Part shown: positions 16,137 to 24,807 of the stretch, one piece after another | How the letters are laid out: each line of letters begins with the position of its first letter | Position numbering within the stretch: position 1 is the stretch's first letter | Source of the DNA: Natronohydrobacter sp. | GTDB taxonomy: Bacteria > Pseudomonadota > Alphaproteobacteria > Rhodobacterales > Rhodobacteraceae | Length of the DNA: 44,054 bases | NCBI GenBank assembly: GCA_020832585.1 | Contig: JAFIEL010000009.1 | Location: 1-44,054 of the forward strand | Direction: 5' to 3' | Translations under genes and position numbers: made by a program | Notes under the pieces: generated by a model | Seen by the model: the letters and a program-made list of their open reading frames with translations, nothing else | Told to the model about the DNA's origin: nothing | Databases searched by the model: none

Positions 16137-16472
16137 TCAGCCGAAGTTTTCAGAGATATAGGCGCTGAGGCTTTCGATCATCTGGTCCGAAAGTTCTTCG
16201 GCGATAGGATACATCAGCATCGAGTTCGGACCGACGGCATCTCCGGCGCGATAGGTTTCGAGACGTTGCGACAGGTAGTCCGGCGTTTTGCCCCTGAGCG
16301 ATGGGAAACTGGCCATGCCGCGCGCGGCGCGCCCGTGGCACTGGCTGCATTCGGCCGCGAAATAGGCTTGCGGGTCGAACGCCTCGTCGCTGTCGCCATT
16401 GGCGAGGGCCGGGGTTGCGCAGAACGCAGACGCAACTGCGGCGAGTTTTGCAAAATTCAGTGTTTTGCCCAT
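16137..16472 (-). CDS. Periplasmic c-type cytochrome (c553-like)
   Basis: This is a 111-residue monoheme cytochrome. The ATG at 16472 follows GGAGG and starts a signal peptide (about residues 1-24, ending ALA). The heme site is CSQCH at residues 42-46. A Met ligand is likely in the SMLMYPIAEELS segment, which is typical of the small c553/c4-like class. It lies directly upstream of the PQQ dehydrogenase on the same strand and is its likely electron acceptor. The 197 bases upstream contain only the gap terminator and no other clear feature. Confidence 0.9.
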   Translation of the reverse strand: MGKTLNFAKLAAVASAFCATPALANGDSDEAFDPQAYFAAECSQCHGRAARGMASFPSLRGKTPDYLSQRLETYRAGDAVGPNSMLMYPIAEELSDQMIESLSAYISENFG

Positions 16473-16615
16473 CTTGTCCTCCCTCAAGTGTCAGACAGGG
16501 AATGCAACATGGCCGCATCCTGTCCAAAGGCTTGGGTATTTGCGCTGAAAGAAATGTGAAGATCAAATGCCAATTTCACCGGATGCAAGACTGTTTCATC
16601 GGGGTGGGGCTGAGG

Positions 16616-16647
16616 AAAAAGAAAAGCCGCATCCGGGGATGCGGCTT
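16616..16647 (-). terminator. intrinsic terminator of gap
   Basis: On the minus strand an 11-bp stem (AAGCCGCATCC / GGATGCGGCTT) with a 2-base loop is followed by a T-rich run (TTCTTTTT). It lies 23 bases after the gap stop codon. Confidence 0.88.
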
Positions 16648-16669
16648 CTGGTCCGGAATGGCCTGTGTT

Positions 16670-17671
16670 TCAACCCGCCTTGGCCATTGCCGCGGCCGTA
16701 TCCAGCATCCGGTTCGAGAAGCCCCATTCATTGTCATACCATGACAGCACGCGGACCATGCGCCCCTCCAGAACCTTGGTCTGGTCCAGATGGAAGATCG
16801 ACGAGCGCGGGTCGTGGTTGAAATCCATCGACACATTGGGCTGATCGGTCGCGCCAAGAATGCCTTTCAGCGGGCCGTCGCTGGCGGCGGCGATGATGGC
16901 GGCGTTGATTTCGTCCACTGTCACATCGCGCGCGGCTTCAAAGGTCAGATCGACGACCGAGACATTGGGGGTCGGCACGCGGATCGCCACGCCGTCAAGC
17001 TTGCCCGCGAGTTCCGGCAACACCAGACCCACGGCTTTCGCGGCCCCGGTCGAGGTGGGGATCATGCTCATGGCGGCGGCGCGGGCGCGGTAGAGATCCT
17101 TGTGCATCGTGTCCAGCGTCGGCTGGTCGCCGGTATAGCTGTGGATCGTGGTCATGAAACCGCGCGAGATGCCCACGGTGTCATTCAGCACCTTGGCGAC
17201 GGGGGCGAGGCAGTTGGTGGTGCAGGAGCCGTTCGACACGATCTTGTCGCTGGCCTTCAGAGTCTGGTGATTCACACCGAAAACCACGGTATTGTCCGCA
17301 CCCTTGGACGGGGCAGAGACCAGCACCTTGCCCGCCTTGCCCAGATGCACGCGGGCTTTCTCGGCATCCGAGAAGATGCCGGTGCATTCCAGCACGATGT
17401 CGATATCGTCCCAGGGCAGGTTGGCGGGGTCGCGCTCTGCCGTGACCTTGATCGGGCCGCGCCCGACATTGATGCTGTCGCCATCGACTGTCACATCACC
17501 GGGGAATTTGCCATGAACCGAGTCGAACCGCAGCAGATGCGCGTTGCTTTCGACCGGGCCAAGGTCGTTGATGGCGACGATTTCCAGGTCGTCACGATTC
17601 TGTTCCACGAGCGCGCGCAGCACAAGCCGCCCGATCCGCCCGAAACCGTTGATTGCAAGCCGTGTTGTCAT
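16670..17671 (-). CDS. gap: Glyceraldehyde-3-phosphate dehydrogenase, type I, NAD-type
   Basis: This 333-residue enzyme of central glycolysis and gluconeogenesis has the GFGRIGR Rossmann loop at residues 10-16, the catalytic Cys in SNGSCTTNC (near 152) and the [18 protein letters not shown] substrate loop. Asp36 follows the second beta strand (AINDLG), the residue that selects NAD over NADP. It is the last gene of a three-gene minus-strand group: a second GAPDH, a rhodanese, then this gene. An intrinsic terminator follows. It is complete and of normal length. Confidence 0.96.
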   Translation of the reverse strand: MTTRLAINGFGRIGRLVLRALVEQNRDDLEIVAINDLGPVESNAHLLRFDSVHGKFPGDVTVDGDSINVGRGPIKVTAERDPANLPWDDIDIVLECTGIFSDAEKARVHLGKAGKVLVSAPSKGADNTVVFGVNHQTLKASDKIVSNGSCTTNCLAPVAKVLNDTVGISRGFMTTIHSYTGDQPTLDTMHKDLYRARAAAMSMIPTSTGAAKAVGLVLPELAGKLDGVAIRVPTPNVSVVDLTFEAARDVTVDEINAAIIAAASDGPLKGILGATDQPNVSMDFNHDPRSSIFHLDQTKVLEGRMVRVLSWYDNEWGFSNRMLDTAAAMAKAG

Positions 17672-17765
17672 GGGTCATTCCCCCCGAAAGTGGCGCTGTG
17701 TTCCTGAATTGCGTTTGCGCTAACATATCTGTGCGCCCAAAAGCAAGGCCCATGCAGGGTGTGAC

Positions 17766-18176
17766 TTAGCAGATGGTGCAGCCCTGGGCGCGTCTGGGGC
17801 GGTCGGGCTGGTAGCCAGCGCCCATCAGGCGGAACATGCCGCCTGCAATATCGATCACAGGCACATCCAGCGCGGGCGCTATGATCTGCGCCGCGCGCGC
17901 CGTGCGGTTCCCGGTGCGGCAGATCAGCGCGACAGGCTGGCCGGGGGTCAGATGCGGCGCAAGATCGGTCAGGAACTGTTCGGGGGTGTTGAAGGGCAGC
18001 AGCAGCGCATTGGGCAGCACGCCGGTCTCGATCCATTCATGAGGCTGGCGGATATCGACGACCAGCATGGGCGCGTCCTGTATCTGCTGCGCCGAGGGTT
18101 GGGCCGTATAGACCTGTTGCGCTTGAACGGGCAGGGCGAGCGACAGGGCGAGGCAGGTGGCGAGGATGCGGAGCAT
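17766..18176 (-). CDS. Secreted rhodanese-domain protein
   Basis: This 136-residue protein has a signal peptide (MLRILATCLALSLALPVQAQ) and one rhodanese domain. The active-site loop CRTGNR carries the catalytic Cys, and the domain starts at LVVDIRQPHEW. It should act in the periplasm as a sulfurtransferase or thiol carrier; the substrate is unknown. It ends with a CTIC motif that might bind metal or form a disulfide. It sits between the two GAPDH genes on the same strand. Confidence 0.9.
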   Translation of the reverse strand: MLRILATCLALSLALPVQAQQVYTAQPSAQQIQDAPMLVVDIRQPHEWIETGVLPNALLLPFNTPEQFLTDLAPHLTPGQPVALICRTGNRTARAAQIIAPALDVPVIDIAGGMFRLMGAGYQPDRPRRAQGCTIC

Positions 18177-18254
18177 ATATAGACCTTCGTGATTTCTTGA
18201 ATGTGTAGCCTGTCTGGCAGGTCACGGAAAGGCGACAAATCATCACAATGACGA

Positions 18255-18282
18255 AACCCGTCAGCCCTGCGGCTGACGGGTT
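18255..18282 (-). terminator. hairpin downstream of the second GAPDH gene
   Basis: AACCCGTCAGCC-CTGC-GGCTGACGGGTT forms a perfect 12-bp stem 26 bases after the gene's stop, followed on the minus strand by a short T-run (TTT). It should end or attenuate the GAPDH transcript before the rhodanese gene. Confidence 0.7.
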
Positions 18283-18307
18283 CCGGTTTTCGGCTTTGCA
18301 GGCGGGA

Positions 18308-19312
18308 TCAGTGGATCAAACGGCCCATGGCACCGGCGACATCGGCCATCCGGCACGAAAAGGCCCATTCATTGTCATACCAGGCCAGCACGCGCACCAT
18401 GCGCTTGCCCACGACCTTGGTCTGGTCGGGGGCGAAGATCGAGCTGTGCGGCGTGTGGTTGAAGTCGATCGAGACCTTGGGTTCCGGGTCATAGGAGAGC
18501 ACCGCGCCCATCGCGCCGCTCGCAGCTTCGCGCACGATCTCATTCACATCGGCCACAGTCACATCGCGCCCGGCATAGAAGGTCAGATCGACCGCGCTGA
18601 CATTGGGGGTGGGCACGCGCAGCGCGGTGCCGTCAAGCTTGCCTGCGAGTTCCGGCAGCACCTCGCCCAGCGCTTTCGCGGCCCCGGTCGAGGTGGGGAT
18701 CATCGCCATCGCAGCAGCGCGGGCGCGATACAGATCCTTGTGGCGGCGGTCCAGTGTCGGCTGGTCGCCGGTATAGCTGTGCACTGTGGTCATGACGCCC
18801 GATTCAATGCCGATGGCGTCATTGAGAACCTTGGCCAGCGGTGCCAGGCAATTCGTGGTGCAGGAACCGTTCGAGACGACCAGATGTTCGCTGCGCAGGC
18901 TGCGGTGGTTCACGCCGTAAACGATGGTCGCATCCGCGTTCTTGGCCGGGGCCGACACAAGCACCCGGCTTGCGCCCCGCGTCAGGTGCACGGCCGCCTT
19001 GTCGCGGTCATTGAACTTGCCGGTACATTCCAGCACGACATCGACGCCTTCCCAGTCCAGCTCGGTCGGTTCATAGGTGGACATGACCTTGATCGGGCCG
19101 CGCCCCAGATCGATTGTGTCGCCTTCGACCCGGATCGAACCGGGGAAGCGGCCATGCACGGAATCGTATTTCAGCAGATGTGCGTTGGTTTCGATCGGGC
19201 CAGTGGCGTTGATCCGGACAACCTCGACATCATTGCGTGCGCTTTCGGCGATATGGGCGAGGGTGCAGCGCCCGATCCGGCCAAACCCGTTGATCCCGAT
19301 GGTGATGGTCAT
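18308..19312 (-). CDS. gap: Second glyceraldehyde-3-phosphate dehydrogenase, probably NADP-using
   Basis: This 334-residue type I GAPDH keeps the GFGRIGR loop and the catalytic SNGSCTTNC. The residue after the second beta strand is Ala36 (RINATGP), where the neighbouring gene has Asp36 (AINDLGP). The loop that normally carries Leu-Pro in NAD enzymes reads LDRRHKDLYR. Loss of the Asp and gain of two Arg suggest NADP preference, as in biosynthetic (GapB-type) or Calvin-cycle enzymes. A CGGAG site precedes the ATG. Paralogy with the downstream gene is plain from the alignment. Confidence 0.94.
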   Translation of the reverse strand: MTITIGINGFGRIGRCTLAHIAESARNDVEVVRINATGPIETNAHLLKYDSVHGRFPGSIRVEGDTIDLGRGPIKVMSTYEPTELDWEGVDVVLECTGKFNDRDKAAVHLTRGASRVLVSAPAKNADATIVYGVNHRSLRSEHLVVSNGSCTTNCLAPLAKVLNDAIGIESGVMTTVHSYTGDQPTLDRRHKDLYRARAAAMAMIPTSTGAAKALGEVLPELAGKLDGTALRVPTPNVSAVDLTFYAGRDVTVADVNEIVREAASGAMGAVLSYDPEPKVSIDFNHTPHSSIFAPDQTKVVGKRMVRVLAWYDNEWAFSCRMADVAGAMGRLIH

Positions 19313-19529
19313 GAGCGTTACTCCGCGCTTGCTGTAGCCTGTGGTCTCTATACCCAGCCAATGCCGTCAGAAAAAGGGCGAAACCCGTTACAAATAAAGT
19401 CGTTAGCGCAATCTGCACCATGATAGCGCCAACGTGGGCACAGGGCGGCGCTGAGAGCCTGCTTGCGCCCGCGCGCGCGGCGTTGCATGAAGTGGCAAGG
19501 TTAAGACACAGGAAAATGGCGGGCGCGGA

Positions 19530-20060
19530 TTGGCCTTTCTGGATAATATCTTCGGCTTGATCGACATGCGGTCGTTTTCCTCGGTCTGGTACTGGATCGT
19601 GGTGGCGCTGTATTGGTCATCGGCCAGCCAGACGATTCTTGGTGCGCCTTATGATCTGATCATGCGCGCGCGGCGCGGGGACAATCCGCAAAACGAACAG
19701 GATCTTGGCGATCTGGTGGGGATTCATGTGCGGCGCAAGCTGTCCCTGATGCGCCGGGTCGGGCATTGGATTGTTGCGTTCAGTGCGGCGGGGCTGACTG
19801 CCATCGGCGTTCTGGCGGTGGTCTACCGGCTGGAATTTGCGCAGGCGGTGATGCTGATCCTCATTCCCCTGACGATCGTGCGCCTGCTGGGGCTGCGACT
19901 GGCCTTTCGCGTCGAGCGCGAACATATGGATGGCGCGCGACTGAGCCGGGCGCTGCTGACCCACAGGCTGTGGATACAGGTGCTGGGGGTGATTTCCATT
20001 TTCGTGACCGCGGTCTGGGGCATGCTGCTGGTCATGTCGCGTTCGGTGCTGGGGTTTTAA
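19530..20060 (+). CDS. Membrane protein of the type labelled component of SufBCD complex
   Basis: This 176-residue inner-membrane protein has about four hydrophobic segments (roughly residues 18-40, 82-104, 108-126 and 152-172). The opening (FGLIDMRSFSSVWYWIVVAL) matches a family common in Rhodobacterales that automatic annotation calls a component of the SufBCD complex; I know of no experiment behind that label. The start appears to be a TTG at 19530, because no ATG or GTG lies in frame before residue 13. It lies upstream of mfd in the same direction (53-base gap). Confidence 0.8.
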   Translation: MAFLDNIFGLIDMRSFSSVWYWIVVALYWSSASQTILGAPYDLIMRARRGDNPQNEQDLGDLVGIHVRRKLSLMRRVGHWIVAFSAAGLTAIGVLAVVYRLEFAQAVMLILIPLTIVRLLGLRLAFRVEREHMDGARLSRALLTHRLWIQVLGVISIFVTAVWGMLLVMSRSVLGF

Positions 20061-20113
20061 CGGCCGCCGAGATCCGCTAAAGCCCCGCCCGGTCAGACAG
20101 GAATATCGAGAAC

Positions 20114-23100
20114 ATGCCCGCTTCGTTACACACAGTGCTGATGGGGGGCGCGCCCGAGGGCTTTGATGCCGCCCTGCTGGCGCGCGAGATCGAGAAAAGC
20201 GGCGCAAGCCTGATCCATGTCGCGCGCGATGACAAGCGGCTGGAGGCGATGGCGCAGGCGCTGGCGTTTTTCGCGCCCGGTCTGACGGTGCTGCGTTTTC
20301 CGGCATGGGATTGCCTGCCCTATGACCGCGTGTCGCCCAATCCCGAGATTGCATCCGCCCGGATGGCCACGCTTGCGGCTTTGGCGCATGGCGTGCCGGG
20401 GCGTTTTGTGCTGTTGACCACGCTTTCGGCGGCAACCCAGCGCCTGCCTGCGCGCGAGGTGGTGGCGGATGCGTCCTTTCGCGCGGTCGTCGGCAAGCGG
20501 CTGGATGAACAGGCTTTGCGGCATTGGCTGGTGCGGATGGGGTTTTCGCAATCGCCCACAGTGACCGAACCGGGTGATTTCGCGATTCGTGGCGGGATTT
20601 TCGACATTTTTCCGCCCGGCGAGGGTGGGCCGGTGCGGCTGGACCTGTTCGGCGATGTGCTGGACGGGGCGCGCAGGTTTGATGCCGAGACACAACGCTC
20701 GCTGGAGAAACTGCAGGCGGTCGAGTTCGCGCCTGTCTCCGAGATCATTCTCGATGATGCGGCGATCACGCGGTTTCGGCAGAATTACCGGATCGAGTTT
20801 GGCGCGGCGGGCAGTGATGATCCGCTCTATGAGGCGGTGAGCGCGGGGCGCAAGCATCAGGGGATGGAGCATTGGCTGCCCTTCTTCCATGCCCGGATGG
20901 AGACTGTGTTTGACTATCTGCCCGGTGCCTCTGTCGTGCTGGATGACCAGTTGGAGGCCGCGCGCGCGGCCCGCTGGGAAGGGATCGCCGATCAGTATGA
21001 CGCGCGGCGCGAGGCGATGAGCGCCAAGGGGCGGCTAGACACGGTTTACAAGCCCTGCCCGCCGCATCTGCTATATCTTGATGATGCAGGCTGGCAAGGC
21101 GCGCTGGCGGGACGGCGGGTGGTGCAGTTGAACCCGCTGAAGACCGCGCCGGGGCCGGGGGTGGTTGATGCAGGCGGGCGCGCGGGGCGCAGTTTCGCGC
21201 CAGAGCGTCAGGCGGGGGCGAATGTGTTCGATGCACTGGCCGCGCATGTGACCGACTGCTTGAAACAGGGCAATGTCGTTCTGGCCAGCCATTCCGAGGG
21301 CGCGCGCGAGCGGCTGTCGGGGCTGTTGGAAGATCACGGCGCGGGTCTGGGCACGGCGATTGCCACAGCGCGCGATCTGGATGGCAAGAGCGGGCTGTAT
21401 CTCGCGGTCTGGCCGCTGGAGGAGGGATTTGAAGCGCCCGGCCTGACCGTGATCTCGGAGCAGGATGTGCTCGGCGACCGGCTGGTGAACCGCACCAAAC
21501 GGCGCAAACGGGCCGAGAATTTCCTGCAGGACGCGCAAACGCTTAGCCCCGGCGATCTGGTGGTTCATGTCGAGCATGGGGTGGGCCGCTATACGGGGTT
21601 GGAGACCATCACCGCGATGGGCGCGCCGCATGAGTGCATCGCGCTGGAATATGCGGGCGGGGACCGGCTGTTTCTGCCGGTCGAGAATATCGAACTGCTC
21701 TCGCGCTATGGCCATGAGGAAGGGCTTCTCGACAAGCTGGGGGGCGGTGCCTGGCAGGCGAAGAAAGCCAGGCTCAAGCAGCGCATCCGCGAGATTGCCG
21801 ACAAGCTGATCCGCATTGCGGCAGAGCGGCAGTTGCGCAAGGCGCCTATGTTCACCGCGCCCGAGGGGATCTGGGAGGAATTTCTCGCCCGCTTCCCCTA
21901 TTCCGAAACTGACGACCAGTTGCGCGCCATCGAGGATGTGCTGGATGATTTCGACTCTGGGCGGCCCATGGACCGGCTGGTTGTGGGCGATGTGGGTTTC
22001 GGCAAGACCGAAGTGGCGATGCGCGCGGCCTTTATCGCGGCCATGTCGGGCGTGCAGGTGGCGGTGATCGCGCCAACAACGCTGCTGGCGCGGCAGCATT
22101 ACAAGACCTTTGCCGAACGCTTCCGGGGGTTTCCGATCAATGTCAGACCCTTGTCGCGCTTTGTGAATGCAAAGGATGCGAGCGCCACGCGCGAAGGGCT
22201 GACCAAGGGCACTGTGGACATTTGCATCGGCACCCATGCGCTGCTGGCCAAGGGGGTGAAATTCGCCAATCTGGGCCTGTTGGTGATTGATGAGGAACAG
22301 CATTTCGGTGTGGGCCACAAGGAACGGCTGAAGGAATTGCGCAGCGACATTCATGTGCTGACGCTGACAGCCACGCCGATCCCGCGCACGCTGCAACTGT
22401 CGCTGACCGGCGTGCGCGATCTGTCGATCATCCAGACCCCGCCGGTCGATCGACTGGCGATCCGCACCTATGTCAGCGAGTTCGACACGCTGACGCTGCG
22501 CGAGGCACTTTTGCGCGAGCATTACCGGGGCGGGCAATCGTTCTTCGTGGTGCCGCGCATCTCTGATCTGCCAGAGGTCGAGGATTTCCTGAAAACCCAT
22601 GTGCCAGAGGTCAGTTACATGATCGCCAATGGGCAGATGGCGGCAGGCGAACTCGATGAGCGCATGAATGCGTTTTATGACGGGAAATATGACGTGCTAC
22701 TGGCCACGAGCATCGTGGAATCGGGGCTGGATATCCCGCGCGCGAATACCATGATCGTGCACCGCGCCGATATGTTCGGGCTGGCGCAGCTTTACCAGAT
22801 CCGCGGACGTGTGGGTCGGTCCAAGACCCGCGCCTATTGCTTCCTGACGACGAAACCGCGCAGCCCGCTGACCCCGCAGGCGCAGCGGCGGCTGAAACTC
22901 CTGGCCTCGCTGGACAGTCTGGGCGCCGGGTTCAATCTGGCGTCGCACGACATGGACCTGCGCGGCGCGGGCAATATCCTGGGCGAGGAACAGTCGGGCC
23001 ATATCAAGGAAGTGGGCTACGAGCTGTATCAGCAGATGCTGGAGGAAACGATTGCACGGCTGCGCTCGGGCGAGATCACCTCGCTGGAGGATCTGGACGG

Positions 23101-23554
23101 GCAATGGTCGCCACAGATCAATCTTGGCGTGCCGGTGCTGATCCCGGAAGACTATGTGCCCGATCTGGACGTGCGGCTGGGTCTGTATCGGCGTTTGTCA
23201 GGGCTGGCGAGCAAGGTCGATCTGGAGGGTTTCGCTGCCGAGTTGATCGACCGTTTCGGCAAGCTGCCGCGCGAGGTGAACACGCTCTTGGCCGTGGTGC
23301 GGATCAAGGCCGAATGCAAGCGCGCGGGGATTGCCAAACTGGATGCAGGGCCGAAAGGGGCGACGGTGCAGTTTCACCGCGACAAATACGCCTCGCCCAA
23401 GGGGCTGGTGGAGTTCATCCAGGGCGAAAAGGGGCTGGCGAAGATCAAGGATAACAAGATCATCGTGCAGCGCGACTGGGCAACCGAGAAAGAGCGCGTC
23501 CGCGGGGCGTTTGCGATTGCGCGGGATCTGGCGGCGAAAGCGGGCGCTGCCTGA
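20114..23554 (+). CDS. mfd: Transcription-repair coupling factor Mfd
   Basis: This 1146-residue translocase removes RNA polymerase stalled at DNA lesions and recruits UvrA. The UvrB-like N-terminal module covers about residues 1-400, with TVLRFPAWDCLPYDRVSPN and RGGIFDIFPPG. The CarD-like RNA polymerase-interaction domain (about 480-560, GDLVVHVEHGVGRYTGLE) follows. The SF2 helicase motor has Walker A VGDVGFGKTEVAM near 625, DEEQHFGVGHKERLK near 725, TATPIPRTLQ, and QIRGRVGRSKTRAYCF. The C-terminal TRCF domain is present. It is full length. Confidence 0.97.
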   Translation: MPASLHTVLMGGAPEGFDAALLAREIEKSGASLIHVARDDKRLEAMAQALAFFAPGLTVLRFPAWDCLPYDRVSPNPEIASARMATLAALAHGVPGRFVLLTTLSAATQRLPAREVVADASFRAVVGKRLDEQALRHWLVRMGFSQSPTVTEPGDFAIRGGIFDIFPPGEGGPVRLDLFGDVLDGARRFDAETQRSLEKLQAVEFAPVSEIILDDAAITRFRQNYRIEFGAAGSDDPLYEAVSAGRKHQGMEHWLPFFHARMETVFDYLPGASVVLDDQLEAARAARWEGIADQYDARREAMSAKGRLDTVYKPCPPHLLYLDDAGWQGALAGRRVVQLNPLKTAPGPGVVDAGGRAGRSFAPERQAGANVFDALAAHVTDCLKQGNVVLASHSEGARERLSGLLEDHGAGLGTAIATARDLDGKSGLYLAVWPLEEGFEAPGLTVISEQDVLGDRLVNRTKRRKRAENFLQDAQTLSPGDLVVHVEHGVGRYTGLETITAMGAPHECIALEYAGGDRLFLPVENIELLSRYGHEEGLLDKLGGGAWQAKKARLKQRIREIADKLIRIAAERQLRKAPMFTAPEGIWEEFLARFPYSETDDQLRAIEDVLDDFDSGRPMDRLVVGDVGFGKTEVAMRAAFIAAMSGVQVAVIAPTTLLARQHYKTFAERFRGFPINVRPLSRFVNAKDASATREGLTKGTVDICIGTHALLAKGVKFANLGLLVIDEEQHFGVGHKERLKELRSDIHVLTLTATPIPRTLQLSLTGVRDLSIIQTPPVDRLAIRTYVSEFDTLTLREALLREHYRGGQSFFVVPRISDLPEVEDFLKTHVPEVSYMIANGQMAAGELDERMNAFYDGKYDVLLATSIVESGLDIPRANTMIVHRADMFGLAQLYQIRGRVGRSKTRAYCFLTTKPRSPLTPQAQRRLKLLASLDSLGAGFNLASHDMDLRGAGNILGEEQSGHIKEVGYELYQQMLEETIARLRSGEITSLEDLDGQWSPQINLGVPVLIPEDYVPDLDVRLGLYRRLSGLASKVDLEGFAAELIDRFGKLPREVNTLLAVVRIKAECKRAGIAKLDAGPKGATVQFHRDKYASPKGLVEFIQGEKGLAKIKDNKIIVQRDWATEKERVRGAFAIARDLAAKAGAA

Positions 23555-23568
23555 GCTTGCGATAAAAC

Positions 23569-23596
23569 GAACGGCCGGGACAATGCCCGGCCGTTC
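23569..23596. terminator. hairpin terminator between convergent genes
   Basis: GAACGGCCGGG-ACAATG-CCCGGCCGTTC is a perfect 11-bp stem with a 6-base loop, 14 bases after mfd and 24 bases after the convergent minus-strand gene. AAAA precedes it on the plus strand, giving T residues on the minus strand. Confidence 0.75.
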
Positions 23597-23620
23597 AGCG
23601 GTGTCCTGATCAGGGCCGGG

Positions 23621-24442
23621 TCAGATGACCTCCAGCTCTTCTTCTTCTGCATCATCCTCGATGGCCGCGTCTTCGTCCCCGACAAAGGCAATCATCAGGC
23701 CATCCACATCGACGCCCTGAATCGCCTCGTCATAGGCAGCAAGCAGGGCATCCGCATCCGCGAACGGACCCTCAAGGCGGAACACTTCTTCCAGATCCTC
23801 GCCTTGAAAGAAGATCACGGCATTGAAGAGGGGGATGTCATTGGGTGAGGTGCTGTCCATCAAGGCGACGTAATCGGCGAAAGTGCCTTCGGCATCTTCC
23901 GGCAGATCATCGGCGGTAAAGATGAAACCACCAAGAATGTCAGCGTCCGGGTCATAGACGAAGAAGACCTTGGAATAGGTCGCGTCGCCGTCATCATCGC
24001 CACCATCATCGCCGTCATCATCTTCGGGATCGCCCGAAACACCCTTGATCGAGCCTTCCGGCGTGCTGGTCGAAGTGGCGCGGATGCCGAAGAAATCGAC
24101 ATCCTCGATGCTGTCCACATTCAACAGAACAGTCAGGGTTTCCCCTTCTTGGAGGAATGTGGTCTTGTCCGTGCCTTCGCTGCCAAGGCCGGGACGGCTG
24201 AGGGCGATGGCATCGTCCCATTGCACTGTTTCGCCCTCATATTGCGACCCGCCACCATTCATGTTCAGCGGACCGCCCAGATTGGCGCTTGTCCCCGAGA
24301 AGTCATCATCCCCGATATAGACGGCGTTCACATCCATGAAGCCGCTGGTGACGGTGATATCGGCGAATATCTGACCATCGCGTTCAAAGACTGTCACAGT
24401 ATAGGACAGTCCGTTTTCCTGATAAGTGAAGATTCTGGACAT
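23621..24442 (-). CDS. Acidic protein of unknown function with Asp-rich linker
   Basis: This 273-residue protein is extremely acidic, with no signal peptide or membrane segment. The N-terminal part (about 1-133) looks like a beta-sandwich (SYTVTVFERDGQIFADITV, then TLTVLLNVDSIEDVDFFGI), reminiscent of domains in secreted alphaproteobacterial repeat proteins. Residues 137-153 are almost all Asp and Gly. The C-terminal part (154-258) may be a second domain, ending in a Glu-rich tail (EDDAEEEELEVI). AAGGAAA precedes the ATG. Calcium binding or non-classical export is possible but unproven. I do not recognise a family. Confidence 0.75.
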   Translation of the reverse strand: MSRIFTYQENGLSYTVTVFERDGQIFADITVTSGFMDVNAVYIGDDDFSGTSANLGGPLNMNGGGSQYEGETVQWDDAIALSRPGLGSEGTDKTTFLQEGETLTVLLNVDSIEDVDFFGIRATSTSTPEGSIKGVSGDPEDDDGDDGGDDDGDATYSKVFFVYDPDADILGGFIFTADDLPEDAEGTFADYVALMDSTSPNDIPLFNAVIFFQGEDLEEVFRLEGPFADADALLAAYDEAIQGVDVDGLMIAFVGDEDAAIEDDAEEEELEVI

Positions 24443-24807
24443 TTCAGTTTCCTTCAGTGCCGCAAGACTGCGGGTTTCGTGTCTGAACTGAACATCTTGG
24501 GACCATACGCTACAAAGCGGCGCGGGCCTCTGACGACGTTGTGCCGGGCTGCGTGCGCTATGCGTCTAAGCTACACGGGGCATATCGTAAAAAAAGGCAA
24601 AAAATTGGTGATTGGCCTAGATTTTTAACGGATCTTTAAGGTTATGTATCGCTTTGCGAAACAGTTCTTGCGCATGGTTTGGATTGTCCACGTTCGTCAC
24701 CATGGCAGCGCGGGCTTGACATCAGGGAGCGCTTGAAACTGCATGAGGGTCTTGCCGCCAGGCGGAACATGCCCGCGCCGCCCCGGTTGCCAAAGGACAT
24801 ATCTCTG
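24443..24807. other. 365-base intergenic region between divergent genes
   Basis: This gap separates the starts of the acidic protein (minus) and oxyR (plus). It has a markedly AT-rich core (about 24585-24650, with A-runs and TTTTTAACGGATCTTTAAGG), which is likely promoter DNA. No convincing OxyR-type or other operator could be picked out. Upstream in-frame starts for oxyR at 24679 and 24769 are less well supported than 24808. Confidence 0.4.

Noticed and set aside
21071-22600. A long antisense frame (509 codons) inside mfd
   Set aside because: The Mfd frame is unequivocal and the antisense product is rich in Arg, His and Gln with no recognisable fold.
24484-24500. GAAC elements upstream of the acidic protein as an SOS box
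   Set aside because: The two GAAC copies are separated by one base, not seven.
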